Shown piece by piece: positions 18,658 through 31,163 of a stretch of DNA of 64,000 bases (its first letter is position 1; every line of letters begins with the position of its first letter). The notes below the pieces were generated by a model. It did not search any database. It was not told the DNA's origin and saw nothing but the letters and a program-made list of their open reading frames with translations. Both the position numbers and the translations under genes were made by a program. The stretch lies in the NCBI GenBank assembly GCA_039096225.1, contig JBBPEB010000013.1, positions 151,501 through 215,500 of the forward strand, written 5' to 3'. The DNA comes from Blastocystis sp. Blastoise. Its lineage: Eukaryota > Sar > Bigyra > Opalinata > Blastocystidae.

Positions 18658-19681
18658 TTAGATATTATCAATATCAAGAACATCTGCAGCACTATCATCA
18701 TCCGAATCATCTCCATCAATTTCAATTTCTAATCCATCTAAACCATCAAGATTCACATTAGCAGCACCATATTCAATATTAGCTATATATATATATATTG
18801 TTTTATAAACATAATCATTAAAACTATTATATATATTGTTTTATAAACATAATCATTAAAATTAATATATATATATTTATTTTTTATAAACATAATCATT
18901 AAAATTAATATATATATATTTATTGTTTTATAAACATAATTATTAAAACGAATATATATATATATTTATTATTTTATAAACATAACTGATAAAACGAATA
19001 TATATAATAATTTAATCTAATATATATATATATAGCATTTTCAGGAAGTTCACCTAAAGCTTTAAGTTGACGAGCTTCATCAGCATTATATCTTAATATG
19101 ACATCAGCCTTATCATCTTGATAATCACGAAGACCTATCAAAACAATATCACCGATACCAACCCATTCCTATAATACAATATATATAGAAACATTGCAAT
19201 ATATATAGAAACATTACAATATATATATATATATTATTATACTATCAATTTTTTATGATAAATATATAGATATATATTAAAATGAAAACAACTATTATCT
19301 TAAAAAAAAACTACTATTCATAAAAGTCAAAAAAAAAAATAAAGAGTATAAAAAAGATTCCTTCTTTCGCATCTTGCCTCTGATCTTACAAAGTCTGGTT
19401 TTGTCATCAAAACAATAGACTTCCACTCTACCGTTACCTAACATTTTAGAAATTTTACCATATTCTATATAAAAAAGAGAATATATCAAGATATTTCATA
19501 ATCAATTAATCTCTAGAATACAATAGATATATCAAATATACCTTGACCATCTTCTTTAAATTCTAATTCTCTTTTGACAGCTTCACCATCATTCTTTCCT
19601 CTTCTTCGGTTCTTACCACCCTTACCTAGACACCATCATATCTTTATAAAACTATATAAATATACCTTTATTCTTAGCCAT
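18658..19681 (-). CDS. Translation initiation factor eIF1A (frame disrupted as given)
   Basis: Start [18 protein letters not shown] is encoded by exons 19666-19681 and 19542-19625. It is followed by the OB fold ([31 protein letters not shown], then EWVGIGDIV and [20 protein letters not shown]) and the acidic tail ending in DVLDIDNI, as in eIF1A, which binds the 40S decoding site and scans with eIF1. Three things are wrong. Intron 19170-19360 has donor GA instead of GT. Intron 18783-19035 has donor CT instead of GT (both acceptors are AG). A run of five A at 19140-19144 (T on the coding strand) adds one base inside the conserved DIV-LIGLRD stretch. The protein is otherwise well conserved. This may be a recently damaged copy, sequencing error, or unusual RNA processing. 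Confidence 0.88.
18785..19000. repeat. Tandem repeat, about 55 bp x 4, in eIF1A intron
   Basis: Four units containing TTTTATAAACATAATCATTA separated by (TA) runs, filling most of the last eIF1A intron. Confidence 0.85.
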
Positions 19682-19861
19682 CGTGAGAAATAAAGAAAAA
19701 ATATAATTTGAAAATCAAGGAACATTCTCTTCCAACCGTTTCTAAAAGAAAGAAATAACCGCGATTAAGTCTCATTTTATACAAAAGCTCAAAACTTACT
19801 TTTTTTCTTGATTTTTCATCAATATATATTAAATCCATATTATTGTAAGAAATAATTCAAA
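19682..19861. promoter_or_regulatory. Short divergent promoter region eIF1A / PPAN
   Basis: Only 180 bp separate the two start codons of head-to-head genes, both serving translation or ribosome assembly. Both promoters must sit here or overlap the genes. No specific motif is claimed. Confidence 0.5.
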
Positions 19862-21835
19862 ATGCCTAAGAAGGGATCCAAGAGAGTATGTCTCATGAAG
19901 TTTAGAGTCATATTTATATATATATAGAGAAAGACAAGAACTCATGTTCCTATTGATTATGAAAAAGAAGGGAAGATGCCTAAGAGTATCATTGTAAAGC
20001 GTGGTGCTATAGGCAAGAGTCTTGGTGAACTCGTCATGAATCTCAGAAAAGTTATGCTTCCTTATACTGCTATGAGTTTGAATGAAACCAGGTATTTTTT
20101 CATTTTTAAAGTCTAATTCGTATATATATATATTATATCCTGAATCTCTAGAAATAATACGATCAAAGATTATATTAATTTTGCTGGTCCTCTCGGTGTC
20201 AGTCATATTGCTGTTTTATCCCAAAAAACAAAATATCCTAAGATGAGATTAGGCTGCTATCCTCATGGTCCCACTCTTCATTTCAGAGTATTTATAGACT
20301 ATTGTTATGCTTTTATTATGATAATTTTTTATTATAATTTTATTATTATAATTTTATTATTATAATTTTATTATTATAATTTTATTATTATGTTTTTATT
20401 ATTATGTTTTTATTATGATAATTTTATTATAATGTTTTTATTATGATAATTTTATTATGATAATTTTATTATTATGTTTTTATTATTTTTATAGATTACA
20501 GATTATTCTCTTATGAAAGATATTCTTCATTTACAATCACATCCTCCGGATACAAGTGTATATATATAATTAATATTTTTATTTTAGTTTCTAAAAATGA
20601 TTTATATATATATATTCTTATGTTATCTATAGAAATCATTTCATGTATCTCCCGCGGTTATTTTAAATAATTTCCCCACGAATTCTAAGCCTCATCAATT
20701 AATCGTGACTACCTTTAAGAATATGTTCCCTATTTTAGATCCTCAAAAGATGAAAGTTGATGAATGCAAACGTGTTCTTCTTCTTCATTACGATAATGTA
20801 TATTATATTATTATATCATTTATTATTATGTTATTATATTATTTTTATTATATTATATTATTTTTATTATATTATATTATTATATTTATTATTATATAAA
20901 CACTACCAGTACATTATCCTTTTATTTTCATATATATATATATATATATAGGCAAGTGATAGTGTTATTTTACGTCATTTTATTGTCCGACAAACTATTG
21001 TCGGTATTTCCAAGGGAATTAATAACTTATTAAAGAAAGAAATCCCTAATCTTGGTAATCTTAATGATGTTAGTGAGTATATTATTATTATTATTATTAT
21101 ATAAATATTATATAAATATTATATAAATATAATACTTACTTCTGTTTCTATAGGTTTATCCTTCAGAATGATGGTGTAATACGTCAATATGAGACTGATA
21201 TGGGTGGAGACAGTGATAGTATAGCTGACGATATGAGTGTGTCTTCTCATACACCAGAACAAGTCAAATCTGCTGTTCGTTTAATAGAAATTGGACCTCG
21301 TATTACGATGAAAATGATTAAAGTTGAAAAAGAATTATTTGATGGAGCTACGGTTTATAGTACAGAAACTCAAGAAGAGAAGAAAGATATTATTAAACAA
21401 TCTATAGAAGCGAAGAAAACAAAGGAAATAGAACAAGAATTAATTCAAGAAGAAGCAGAACAGATGCGTCAAGAAGAAAAAGAAAAGAAAGAGAAAAAAG
21501 AAAGAGATGAAGAAAGAGGTATTGTAGATTTCTCTAAAGAAGATTCCAAGAAACAATTCTATGGAAAGAAAGGTAAGGGTGAAGAAAAGAACTCGAATTT
21601 TGAAGGACGTAATGGACGTGATAAGAAATTTGGTAATAAATTTGATAATAAATTTGGTAATAAATTTGATAATAAACGTAATAATAAATTTGATAATAAA
21701 TTTGATAATAAATTTGATAATAAGCGTGATCATAAACCATTTACCTCTCATAAAACAGGAGGAAGAAAAGGAGCCCCTATTCGTAGAACTTCTTCGAAAC
21801 CAATGAAACCCGCTTCTAGACATAATCCTAGAAAG

Positions 21836-21838
<3 letters not shown>
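19862..21838 (+). CDS. Peter Pan / Ssf1-like ribosome biogenesis factor (Brix domain)
   Basis: 453 aa from seven exons (19862-19885, 19928-20091, 20152-20287, 20495-20557, 20633-20797, 20952-21076, 21154-21838), lengths in frame. The Brix domain shows KTRTHVP, LVMNLRKVMLPYTAMSL, FAGPLGVSHIAVLS, MRLGCYPHGPTLHFRI, LIVTTFKNMFPILDPQ, LRHFIVRQ and GISKGINNLLKKE. The family hallmark SAVRLIEIGPRITMKMIKVE follows. PPAN/Ssf1 acts in the nucleolus in 60S subunit maturation (27S pre-rRNA). The C-terminus is a lysine-rich helix, then about eight KF(D/G)N-type repeats at 21630-21735 and a basic end. All introns are GT-AG; the first donor is GTATGT. Confidence 0.93.
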
Positions 21839-21877
<39 letters not shown>

Positions 21878-22459
21878 TTTATTAGAAAACTATTTTTAAG
21901 TTAACTAATCATATTTATAATCTATATTCGTTTATTATTCATGATCTATTTACTATTTTTTTTATAGTTTTTATTTGTGTGTTTTTGTCTATAACTTATT
22001 TGTAACTATTTGTTTTTTTTTTTTATGTTATCATTTTATAAATATAACTATAAGTCAATTACTTAATTTTTGTAAGCAACTTCTTCTAATATAAACAGTA
22101 TTCTTTTAAATAATCATTCCTCAGAGAATAATGAAATTCTTTGTTATTATAATTCAATTAATCCTATAAGAACTCCTTTTTATCATATTATTATTTATAT
22201 CAATATAAATATATACATTATGACTTATAAAGTTGTTCTTTTATTTATAATAATAAAAAATAAACAAAATAAATGATAGCGATATGAAAACCCAAATAAG
22301 AATAAGAAAATAAGAATATATATATATAACATAGCAAAGATATGTAGCATTAAAGTGATAATATTGAAAACAGTAAAATGTATATATATTTTATATTAAA
22401 TATTAATATAAAAAGAAAAGTTATAGAAAAAAAAGAAAAGATATACATATATATATCCG
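21839..22459. other. Intergenic between convergent genes, no gene seen
   Basis: Opens with a (TA) run at 21840-21872, then T-rich and A-rich 3' flanks of PPAN and Lon. Nothing else recognised. Confidence 0.6.
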
Positions 22460-25355
22460 TTAGTTTTCTTCAAATAATTCATCACATAATCCGCTATATT
22501 TCAAAACATCTTCAAACATATCAGCATAATAAAATGTGATTCCTTCTTTATTATAATCAGGTAATTCCTATTTATATATAATAATAAATAAAAAAGCTAG
22601 AAGAAAAGTTGTTTATGATAAATAGATATAATAATAAAAATATTAATAAATATATTCTATATATACATTAATATCTTTATCATTTTCTCGTGGAACAATA
22701 ATAGTATGAACCCCCGCTCGTTTTGCCGCCATGACTTTTTCTTTAATACCGCCAACGGGTAATACTTTTCCATTTAATGAGATTTCTCCGGTCATTGCTA
22801 AATCTTGCTTCATAGGTCTATTATACATATAGAGTTATATATATAAACATATATAATCATAATATTTTTAAAATAATAATATTTAAGAAAATATACTATG
22901 ACAAACAAATATTACCACATAATATGTAGAAAAGAAAAAATATCAAATACTAATAATATATATATAAATATATAACATATAATATAAACATATAAACATA
23001 CATACATAAAAATAAATAAATAAATATATATACCTATTCAGTGCTTTAGATAAGAAAGCGCACGTGATCGTACAACCAGCAGAGGGACCATCTTTGGGGG
23101 TAGCTCCCTCAGGAAAATGTAAATAAATATCATTCTTCTCTAGTATATCAAATATATCATCTCTCGAAGGAATACTAGAAGGTAATTTATGATATAATTG
23201 ATTATATGTATGTTTATAGGTATCTATCATAGTATTATAAAGACGATCGCTATGTTTTAATATCTGCATCCACTGACGCGCATTCACATAAGCCAATTGT
23301 GTACTCTCCTGCATAACAGATCCTAACTGACCTGTAACAGACAAATGGCCCGTATATTTGTGCTTCATATCTATATATATAATAGTATATAATAGTATAT
23401 AATATAACATAATATAATAGTATATAATAGTATATAATAGTATATAATAGTATATACTAGTATATAATAGTATATAATAGTATATAATAGTATATAATAT
23501 AATAGTATATAATAGTATATAATATATTCATATAAACCATAGAATAAATAAAAATGATCCAAACTTAAAATAACTAATATATATATATATCTATATACCT
23601 TTTTCAACATTATTATCTTTCTTATCTTCATCTTTTGTTATATTAAATTTAGAACTCTTTATTCCCGTGGGAATTGCTAAATCTAGATTTTCCCATTTCT
23701 TACTATATACATCTAATGGATGTTTATATATAGTATTACATTCTAAATATAACGTCGATCCCCCCATTGATGTCCAGGCTAACCCCATTACTACACCTAT
23801 ATATATATATAGTAAAGAAATTATTAGTGTAATAATAAATAAATAAATAAATTAATTAATTAATTAATTAGAAAATAACAAATTTAATTAATTAATAAAT
23901 AATAATAATAATAATAATAAATACCTGGTGGTGTTGTGCTATACATTCGTTCACTTATAAAGACCTTCTTCCCAATATACTTCTCTAACTGACTACTGTC
24001 TATAGTCCAATCCTTACTTAATACACTTTCACCATTCTCAGCTATATTCAACGCTATACGACGATATATCTTCTCTATCTGCTTTTCTAAATTACGAACA
24101 CCTGCTTCACGACAATAATTTCGAATAAGTGTCTGAAATGCATCGTCAGTTATTTTCAGACTGGATGGACAATATTTATTATCCGTAGTCAAACCAGTAG
24201 CTATTCTTGCTTTCTTATCTAAATAATTTTCAGCAATATTCAGTTTCTCTACTTGATCATATCCATGAATCTCAATAACTTCCATACGGTCTCTTAAAGC
24301 GTCTGGAATTGTCTGAATATCGTTAGCCGTACAGATAAAGAGAGTCTTCGACAAATCTACAGGTACATCCAAATAATGATCCATAAACTGATTATTTTGC
24401 GCGGGATCCAATGCCTCCAAAAGAGCAGACGCAGGATCTCCCTATAATAATATGTATAATAATAAGTGTAATAATAAGTATAATAATAATAAAACATAAT
24501 AATAAGTATATAATAATATGTATAATAATAATATAATAATATGTATAATAATAATAAAACATAATAAAACATAATAATAAAACATAATAATATAACACAA
24601 TAATATAACATAATAATAAAAAATAATAATAATTAAATATATACATTATAACCTGATTTTAGTTTATCAATTTCATCAATTAATATCAATGGATTTCCTT
24701 TCTTAACGGATTTCAGTGCTTCTACGATCTTCCCTGGCATGCTCCCCACGTAGGTCTTTCGATGTCCTTTTATTTGACTGATATCACTTAAACCACCCAC
24801 AGAAAACTGATAATACTCTCTATCTAAAGCACGTGCTATAGACTTCGCTATAGAAGTCTTCCCTACACCGGGAGGTCCCACAAAACATAATACTTTACCC
24901 GATACTTTATTTTGTAATTTTCCCACGGAAATAAACTCTAAAATACGATCTTTAACATCCTATAGAGAAATAATATTATATATAGATGTATATTAATTAT
25001 AAATTTATATGAATATATATGTAATATATTATATAGAATTCATTGAATAATAACAATAAGATTTGAATTATTATGAATAATTCTATTACAACTTATATAC
25101 TTTTAATCCATAATGATCTTCATTAAGTATATCTCTAGCTAATTTCAAATCTAATTGATCTTTACTATATATACCCCAAGGTATGGAGATAATCCAGTCT
25201 AAATAAGTTCGAACTGAAGAATATTCAGCATTCCTTTCATCCATATATTTCAAATGATTAATCTCTTCTTGAATCTTCTATATATATATATAAATTAATA
25301 GTAAAATATAATTTTTTGGTACACAATTTATTAAATATAATTTATTAAAAATAAA

Positions 25356-25386
<31 letters not shown>

Positions 25387-25612
25387 CAGTAATAACAAGT
25401 GGATTAACATATCGTTTCTGTAATTCTTCCATACGTTTTGTATATTGAATAATAACCATTCCTTTCTCATCTTTATCTACTCCTAGTTCTTTCTTTATAT
25501 AGGCCATCTCTTGTTCTAATATTGTTCGTTTCTGAGTATCTGAAAAGGACTTACCAATCTGAAATATAAAATATATATACATATTATATATTATTATAAA
25601 TAGTACTATTCA

Positions 25613-25643
<31 letters not shown>

Positions 25644-27315
25644 TCCATCCATTTTCCTTCTAAAATCAGCGAGATATCCGTGTTCCTGAAGCATTGTAAT
25701 ACATTGATCTAATTGGTCAGAAAGCATGCGCTGTTCTAAAATCTATATATATATATATATATATAATTAATATAATATAAATATATAATTAATATAATAT
25801 AAATATATAAATGACTAAAAACTATACATATATATACTTTTTGTTTTTTGTTTCCATATCCTTGAGTTGCTAACATAGATAAAGTAACAAGATTTTCTGG
25901 TTTATTGATATCGAATTCCTTTTCGAATTCGGAGAAGAAAGCATTTAATTGCATATTAAATTGAGATCGTTTGTCGACAAATGATTTTATTTGTGATTTA
26001 ACTGTATTTATTAATACACTGTCCATATCATTAATACCCAAATATACTGGATTTACCTATAATATATAAAGTATAATATATATAGTGTATTATATAGAGT
26101 ATATTATATATAGTATAATATATATAGTGTTTATATATAGTGTTTATATATAGTGTATTATATACAGTGTATTATATATAGTATATTATATATAGTGTAA
26201 TATATAATGAAAAAGAATAAAAAAATAATAATAAAGAAATTAAAAAAAAAAGATAACAAGCATAATAATAAAACCATACGAGTCCCGCGGTATTTGGTTC
26301 ATAATGAACCATATAATCTAATCGTACTTGTTGTTGACCAATTATATTTAAAAATAAAGAGTCATTCTCTGGTTTAATATCAATAATCTTTGCAATACTA
26401 TATATATATAATATTAAAAAGCAATTATAATACATAAATGAAATTATTATTTTATAATATACTAAATATATACTATATTATAAAGCAATTAAAACAAAAT
26501 TAAATAATAATAATGAATAAAATATATACTATATTATAAAGCAATTAAATCAAAATAAATAATAATAATAAATAAAATATATACAATCCAAGAGGGTATA
26601 CTTCTTTAGTATTATTAATAATATCTAATGTACAATCGTTATAAGAACTATCATCACAAGTCTTATTAAGAAATACACCAATAGTATCAATATTTTCTTT
26701 CTGTAAATTCAGTATTTGTTGTTTAACTCGAGGATCAGTAATATTAAAGGAAGTAGCTATATCTACAATCAAAGGAGACTTGGTTATAGATACAATAGGC
26801 ATAATACGACTATCGGTAATCATGGGAATCACTTTCTTAGATACTTTTTCATCATTATTCGGTTTATTCTCATTTTCAACACTCTTCAATAAATTAGATG
26901 AAACAGGAACAATTCCTTTCTTTTCAGAAGATAATGCATTCAGAAAATCTTGTGTTTCTTCAAGTTCTTTATCAATTTTTTCTTTTGTTTTTGGAGAGTC
27001 AGCAAAATATGTATTAAGAGCATTAAGAACATCTTTCTTATCGATTAAACCATTCTTTAAATCTATTTCAATCGCACGTTTCTCTTTATCTATTGTCATT
27101 TTACTATTTTGAGTTATTATTTCTTTAGGTTTTTTATCCTTTTGATCTTTTGAATCTTCTTTTATTTTATCTTCAGGCTTTTTATCATTCTTAGGCTTTC
27201 TGGACCACCATGATAGTTGTCTGAAGCCTTGATTATTCTTCAAACAAGTTGTACTTCTTACTATCGACGATTCTGATAAGTGAAGAGCAGTTTTAGCAGC
27301 AAATATCAAACTCAT
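22460..27315 (-). CDS. LONP1: Mitochondrial Lon protease (AAA+ serine protease)
   Basis: About 1050 aa in twelve exons from ATG 27315 (the upstream in-frame codon is GTG) to TAA 22460-22462. The N-terminus is basic and Ser-rich, fitting a mitochondrial presequence, and is followed by a long Lys/Asp-rich insert. The substrate-binding domain contains [12 protein letters not shown] and [10 protein letters not shown]. The AAA+ module has Walker [20 protein letters not shown] (about 24870), [14 protein letters not shown], Walker [11 protein letters not shown] (24680), [20 protein letters not shown] and [16 protein letters not shown]. The protease domain has [15 protein letters not shown], the Ser dyad residue in [10 protein letters not shown] (23090) and the Lys residue in [14 protein letters not shown] (22730). 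Lon degrades damaged matrix proteins. Start codons of Lon and SEM1 lie 155 bp apart, head to head. Several introns are filled with (TA)/(TAA) repeats. Confidence 0.96.
23376..23535. repeat. (TATAATAG)-type tandem repeat in Lon intron
   Basis: About 15 copies of a 10-bp unit like TATAATAGTA between the exons encoding [12 protein letters not shown] and [13 protein letters not shown]. On the minus strand this creates a spurious Tyr/Ile/Leu ORF. Confidence 0.8.
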
Positions 27316-27470
27316 CTTCACAATATTTTCTATAGAATGATGAAGAAAATATTTTTAGAAGTTTGAAAGAATTCTGATTATTTTCACCAAATTACTACAA
27401 AAACAACATTTTCATCAAATTTCATAATTCAGTTTTCTATAGCTTTTTCTATATATTATATAAATTGAAT
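27316..27470. promoter_or_regulatory. Short divergent promoter region Lon / SEM1
   Basis: 155 bp between the two start codons; both promoters are confined here or overlap the 5' UTRs. Contains T-rich and A-rich blocks on either side. Confidence 0.45.
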
Positions 27471-27692
27471 ATGCAAAATAATAATCAAAATCCTAATAAG
27501 AGAGTATTCACTCTTGATCGTGCTGAGGAAGATGACGAATTCGAAGATTTTGAGGATATGGATTATGCCAAATCAAATAATTTCAAAGCTGATCCTATCC
27601 AATGGGAAGATAATTGGGATGATGAACAAGTTAATGATGATTTCTGCCAACAACTCCGTAAAGAAGTAGAATTATTCAAATCACAACAATAA
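27471..27692 (+). CDS. SEM1: SEM1/DSS1, 26S proteasome lid subunit
   Basis: Intronless, 73 aa, very acidic. The first ATG is at 27471. DEFEDFEDMDYAK and the WEDNWDDE motif, followed by a C-terminal helix (DDFCQQLRKEVELFKSQ), are the signature of DSS1/Sem1/Rpn15. It tethers proteasome lid subunits and also binds BRCA2-like and TREX-2 proteins in other eukaryotes. Length matches the family (about 70-90 aa). Confidence 0.95.
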   Translation: MQNNNQNPNKRVFTLDRAEEDDEFEDFEDMDYAKSNNFKADPIQWEDNWDDEQVNDDFCQQLRKEVELFKSQQ

Positions 27693-28385
27693 ATCATTTG
27701 CAAGTCTTCAACCAAAAAAATTATTCCATTATACATATATATATTTCTAATTGACAATCAATTATTCGTTTTGTAATAGTATTGTTTCGTTTATTATATT
27801 TTGAGTATGTAAAACTATATATAATAATTGTTGATCATTCTAGCTCATTAATAGTATTTATTATCTAAAAGAAATGGGTCTGATTAAATCATTTATCAAG
27901 CATCACTGAGTTTATATAAATTTATATGTCACTGATAGCAGTAATGTCTTCATATATTTATAATAAAAAAAATTAAACAAATATATAAAAACGGACATAA
28001 AATAGTGAATGGAAGAGCATTTACAATAAAAAGATATACATATATAAATTAATTAATTAATTAATATATAGAAGAAATAATGAAAAAGATAGAAAAATAA
28101 ATTAAAAATATAAAGAAAAACAATAAAATAATATATATAATAGAAAAACAAAAAAAAACATAATAATAAAAGATATAGATAAAGAATGAATAATAGTTAT
28201 AACAAGAGAATGATATCAAATAATTGAAAAAAAAAAATAATATTCTAAGATTCAACATAATCACATAGAATCAATACAAAAAAAAAACATTAAAAACATA
28301 GTTTTAAAAGAAAAATTAAGATTAATAAAAATAAAATAATGTACAAACAAATATAAGCAAAAAAATAAAATGAATAAAAATATAT
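27693..28385. other. Intergenic between convergent genes, no gene seen
   Basis: About 690 bp of 3' flanks of SEM1 and the TLDc gene, A/T-rich with long A runs. No RNA gene recognised. Confidence 0.6.
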
Positions 28386-30630
28386 TTATTGAAGACGTGT
28401 AAATACTTCGATTTCTTGAACTTTGAAATAATTATCTTTATTCTTATCATTTGAATTTACAAAAAGAGTAATTCCAAGTGTAGGATGTTTCTCATAAATA
28501 CAATTTTCATTATCATTATCAATATAACTATTACTATTTGCATTACATTCATCGTTAATATTAATAGCACCATTAAAACATGGTCCCCAATTACGATTAT
28601 AACATAATGAATATTCATCCGATTGACATTTAAAACATTGAGGCGGTAAATGGAAAGCATTTTGGAGGGAAAATATTATAGCATTTGGATCAGTAATTCC
28701 AATTCGATCTATAAATATATATATATATATAATGATAATAGTTTTTGAAATAAATCTTAATATATATTTATTGTTAAAAAATGATGAAAAAAACGTAGTG
28801 AGTATAAATTAAATAATAAAATATATTTGTATAATAAACTTTAACTTGAATAACATAAAGATAGAGAATAGTATAGAAATAATAAAAAGTTATTCATATA
28901 TATATATATACCTTCTCCTTCTCTTGGTATCCATCCAACTTTAGAATATCCACCAAATATATTAGTAACCCCTTTAATTTCACTTTTAATAATAACTATA
29001 GTTTCCCCTTTAGAATCACAAAAACGATGGAAATCTTTCGCTTTAAAACCATCTCGACTTCCTCTAAATATATATAATTATTATTATTTTGTTTATTATT
29101 ATAACATATTATTTTTTTATAACATATTATTTTTTTATAACATATTATAAAATAATGAAAAAATATATATATAAAATATAAATGTATAAAAAAAAGAATA
29201 TCTTAGAATATGAACACTGAAAAAATAATAAATATAATAATAATATTCATAAGAATAGCTTACAAATAAGTTTGATTCCATTTCTTTTGTAATCCTGTCC
29301 ATTCTAATAATTTATAAGCAAATAATGAATTTAATAATTCATTATTAATAAAACTATATTCAGGATGAGGGTTCATTGTTAACGGTAACCCTGTTTCTAA
29401 ATCACGTTTTAATACTAACATAGAATCGGATACTTTTTGTAATTTCAATTCTTGTTCTTTCAAATTGGTTTCTATACTTCCACGAGCAACATCAATTATT
29501 TGTATCATCGAACTATTATTTAAATTATTCTTTTCATCTTGTACAGTAAATTGATTTGTAGTTTCTGCTTCATATTTCTTTATAGTTGCTCGAGTACTTT
29601 CATTTTGTATTTTTGTTCGATCTTCTTGATTTGCTAACATAGAATCAGTACTCGCTTGAAGTATTTGAAATGCATTCGCAATATCAGTTTGTTGTGTCTT
29701 TAATAATGTATTTTGATTCTCAGTAACACTTTCAGCTTTTGTTTGTAATACCATCAAAGAATTCTCTAAGAACTCACGTTGATCTCGAATAATCGTATCA
29801 CAAGTCTTTATCGTCTGATCGGTAGTAGTTTTAAAAGAATTTAGCGCTTCAGATAATAAATTATATTGTTTCAAATGCTTTTCTTCTGCATTATTCAATA
29901 AATCATTTGTACGATTCTCTAATAATTCAATTGAATCCAATAAAGAATTCTGCATTTCAGTATTACGTTTTTCATGATCTTTTATCATTTCTTCCATTTT
30001 TTCTTGAAGAGAATTGATAATCTTTGTAATAGACTCATTTTGAACTTGAATTTTTGCTTCTTGACATATCAATCGTTTCGCTAATTTATTTTCCATACCT
30101 CCAGACTGATTCTTAATACTTTCAATCTCTGTCTTCATATTTGATATATCTTCTTGCAGAGTATCTAATTGAGTAGTAATTGTATGAACAGCTAATATAT
30201 AAGCATTATCTTTTTCAATCAATTGTCTTTCTTCATCTTCAATAACTCTTAATCTCTCAAATACATTAGGAGGAATAGGAATCTTAAAGAAATCCAAATC
30301 AGTCTTCATACTCTCTAATTGCTCACGATTCTTTCCATCTATATTCAATTGTTCACCTTCAAGAATAGCTATAGCAAATGATAAATTACTAACAGGATAA
30401 TTTATTGAAACAAGTCCATGATCAACACGACAAGCAGAATTCAAATAGCATTCAGTCAAATAGCAATTAGGATATAACTGTAAACATTTCACAGGAATCT
30501 GATAACGAAATTCACTACCAATACCTATAAATGTTGCTACACCAGGAATGGCATCTTCAAAAGTAGCTTCAAACTCCATATCTGGATCTGGAACTGGACT
30601 ATTCTTAGATTTTCTATCACCTTTAGCCAT
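28386..30630 (-). CDS. BTB-like / coiled-coil / TLDc domain protein
   Basis: 613 aa from three exons (29264-30630, 28912-29063, 28386-28708), lengths in frame. The start is taken at 30630 (MAKGDRKSKNS) rather than the longer reading frame, whose upstream extension looks like Lys/His-rich leader. Residues about 20-130 resemble a BTB/T1-type fold (FRYQIPVKCLQLYPNCYLTE ... DLDFFKIP). About 280 aa of heptad-like coiled coil rich in Glu/Lys/Gln follows. A C-terminal TLDc domain comprises LFAYKLLEWTG, SRDGFKAKDFHRFCD, FGGYSKVGW and EVFTRLQ at the end. TLDc domains are linked to oxidative-stress protection and V-ATPase regulation; here the architecture resembles protist BTB/coiled-coil TLDc proteins. 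The intron 1 donor is GTAAGC, unusual among the GTATAT donors here. Confidence 0.85.
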
Positions 30631-31163
30631 GGAATATGAATAATTAATAGTTATAAAACCTTTATAAGTTTGAATATGTTGAATTCTCTTATCTTTTATG
30701 TATATTTTAAAATTATGCTTGTGTTTATAATTATATTCATGGTAATTTTTCTTCTTGTTAAAAAAATGCTTTATCTTAACGTTAATTGAGGAAAACCTTT
30801 CATCACACATTTGATTGGATGAACGATCTCTTCAGAGTTTTTCATTGGATGAAAATCTTGATTTCTTCTTAATAATTAAAAATGTTATTTTTAATAGAAT
30901 CAAGTTATGTAATGGTATTATATATAAATAGAAACTATGTTAACTTCGTATGAAAAATAAGAAATAATCATGTGAGTGAAAATAAATAATAAATTGGCAA
31001 AAATGGGGAAAAATAAAACTGACGATGGTTTCATGGTTATGATTGAGTTTAATAATAGATTTAATAAATAAGATAACTATCGACTTAGCAACGAGTGGCT
31101 TTATATAAAAATAGAGTACAAAGGAAGAAAAGTAGTTTTTTTTTTTTGATAAAATGAGAATAT
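30631..31163. other. Intergenic, no gene seen
   Basis: About 530 bp between the TLDc gene start and the cyclin gene stop; A/T-rich. A possible upstream leader of the TLDc gene reads through 30631-30810 in frame. Confidence 0.55.
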
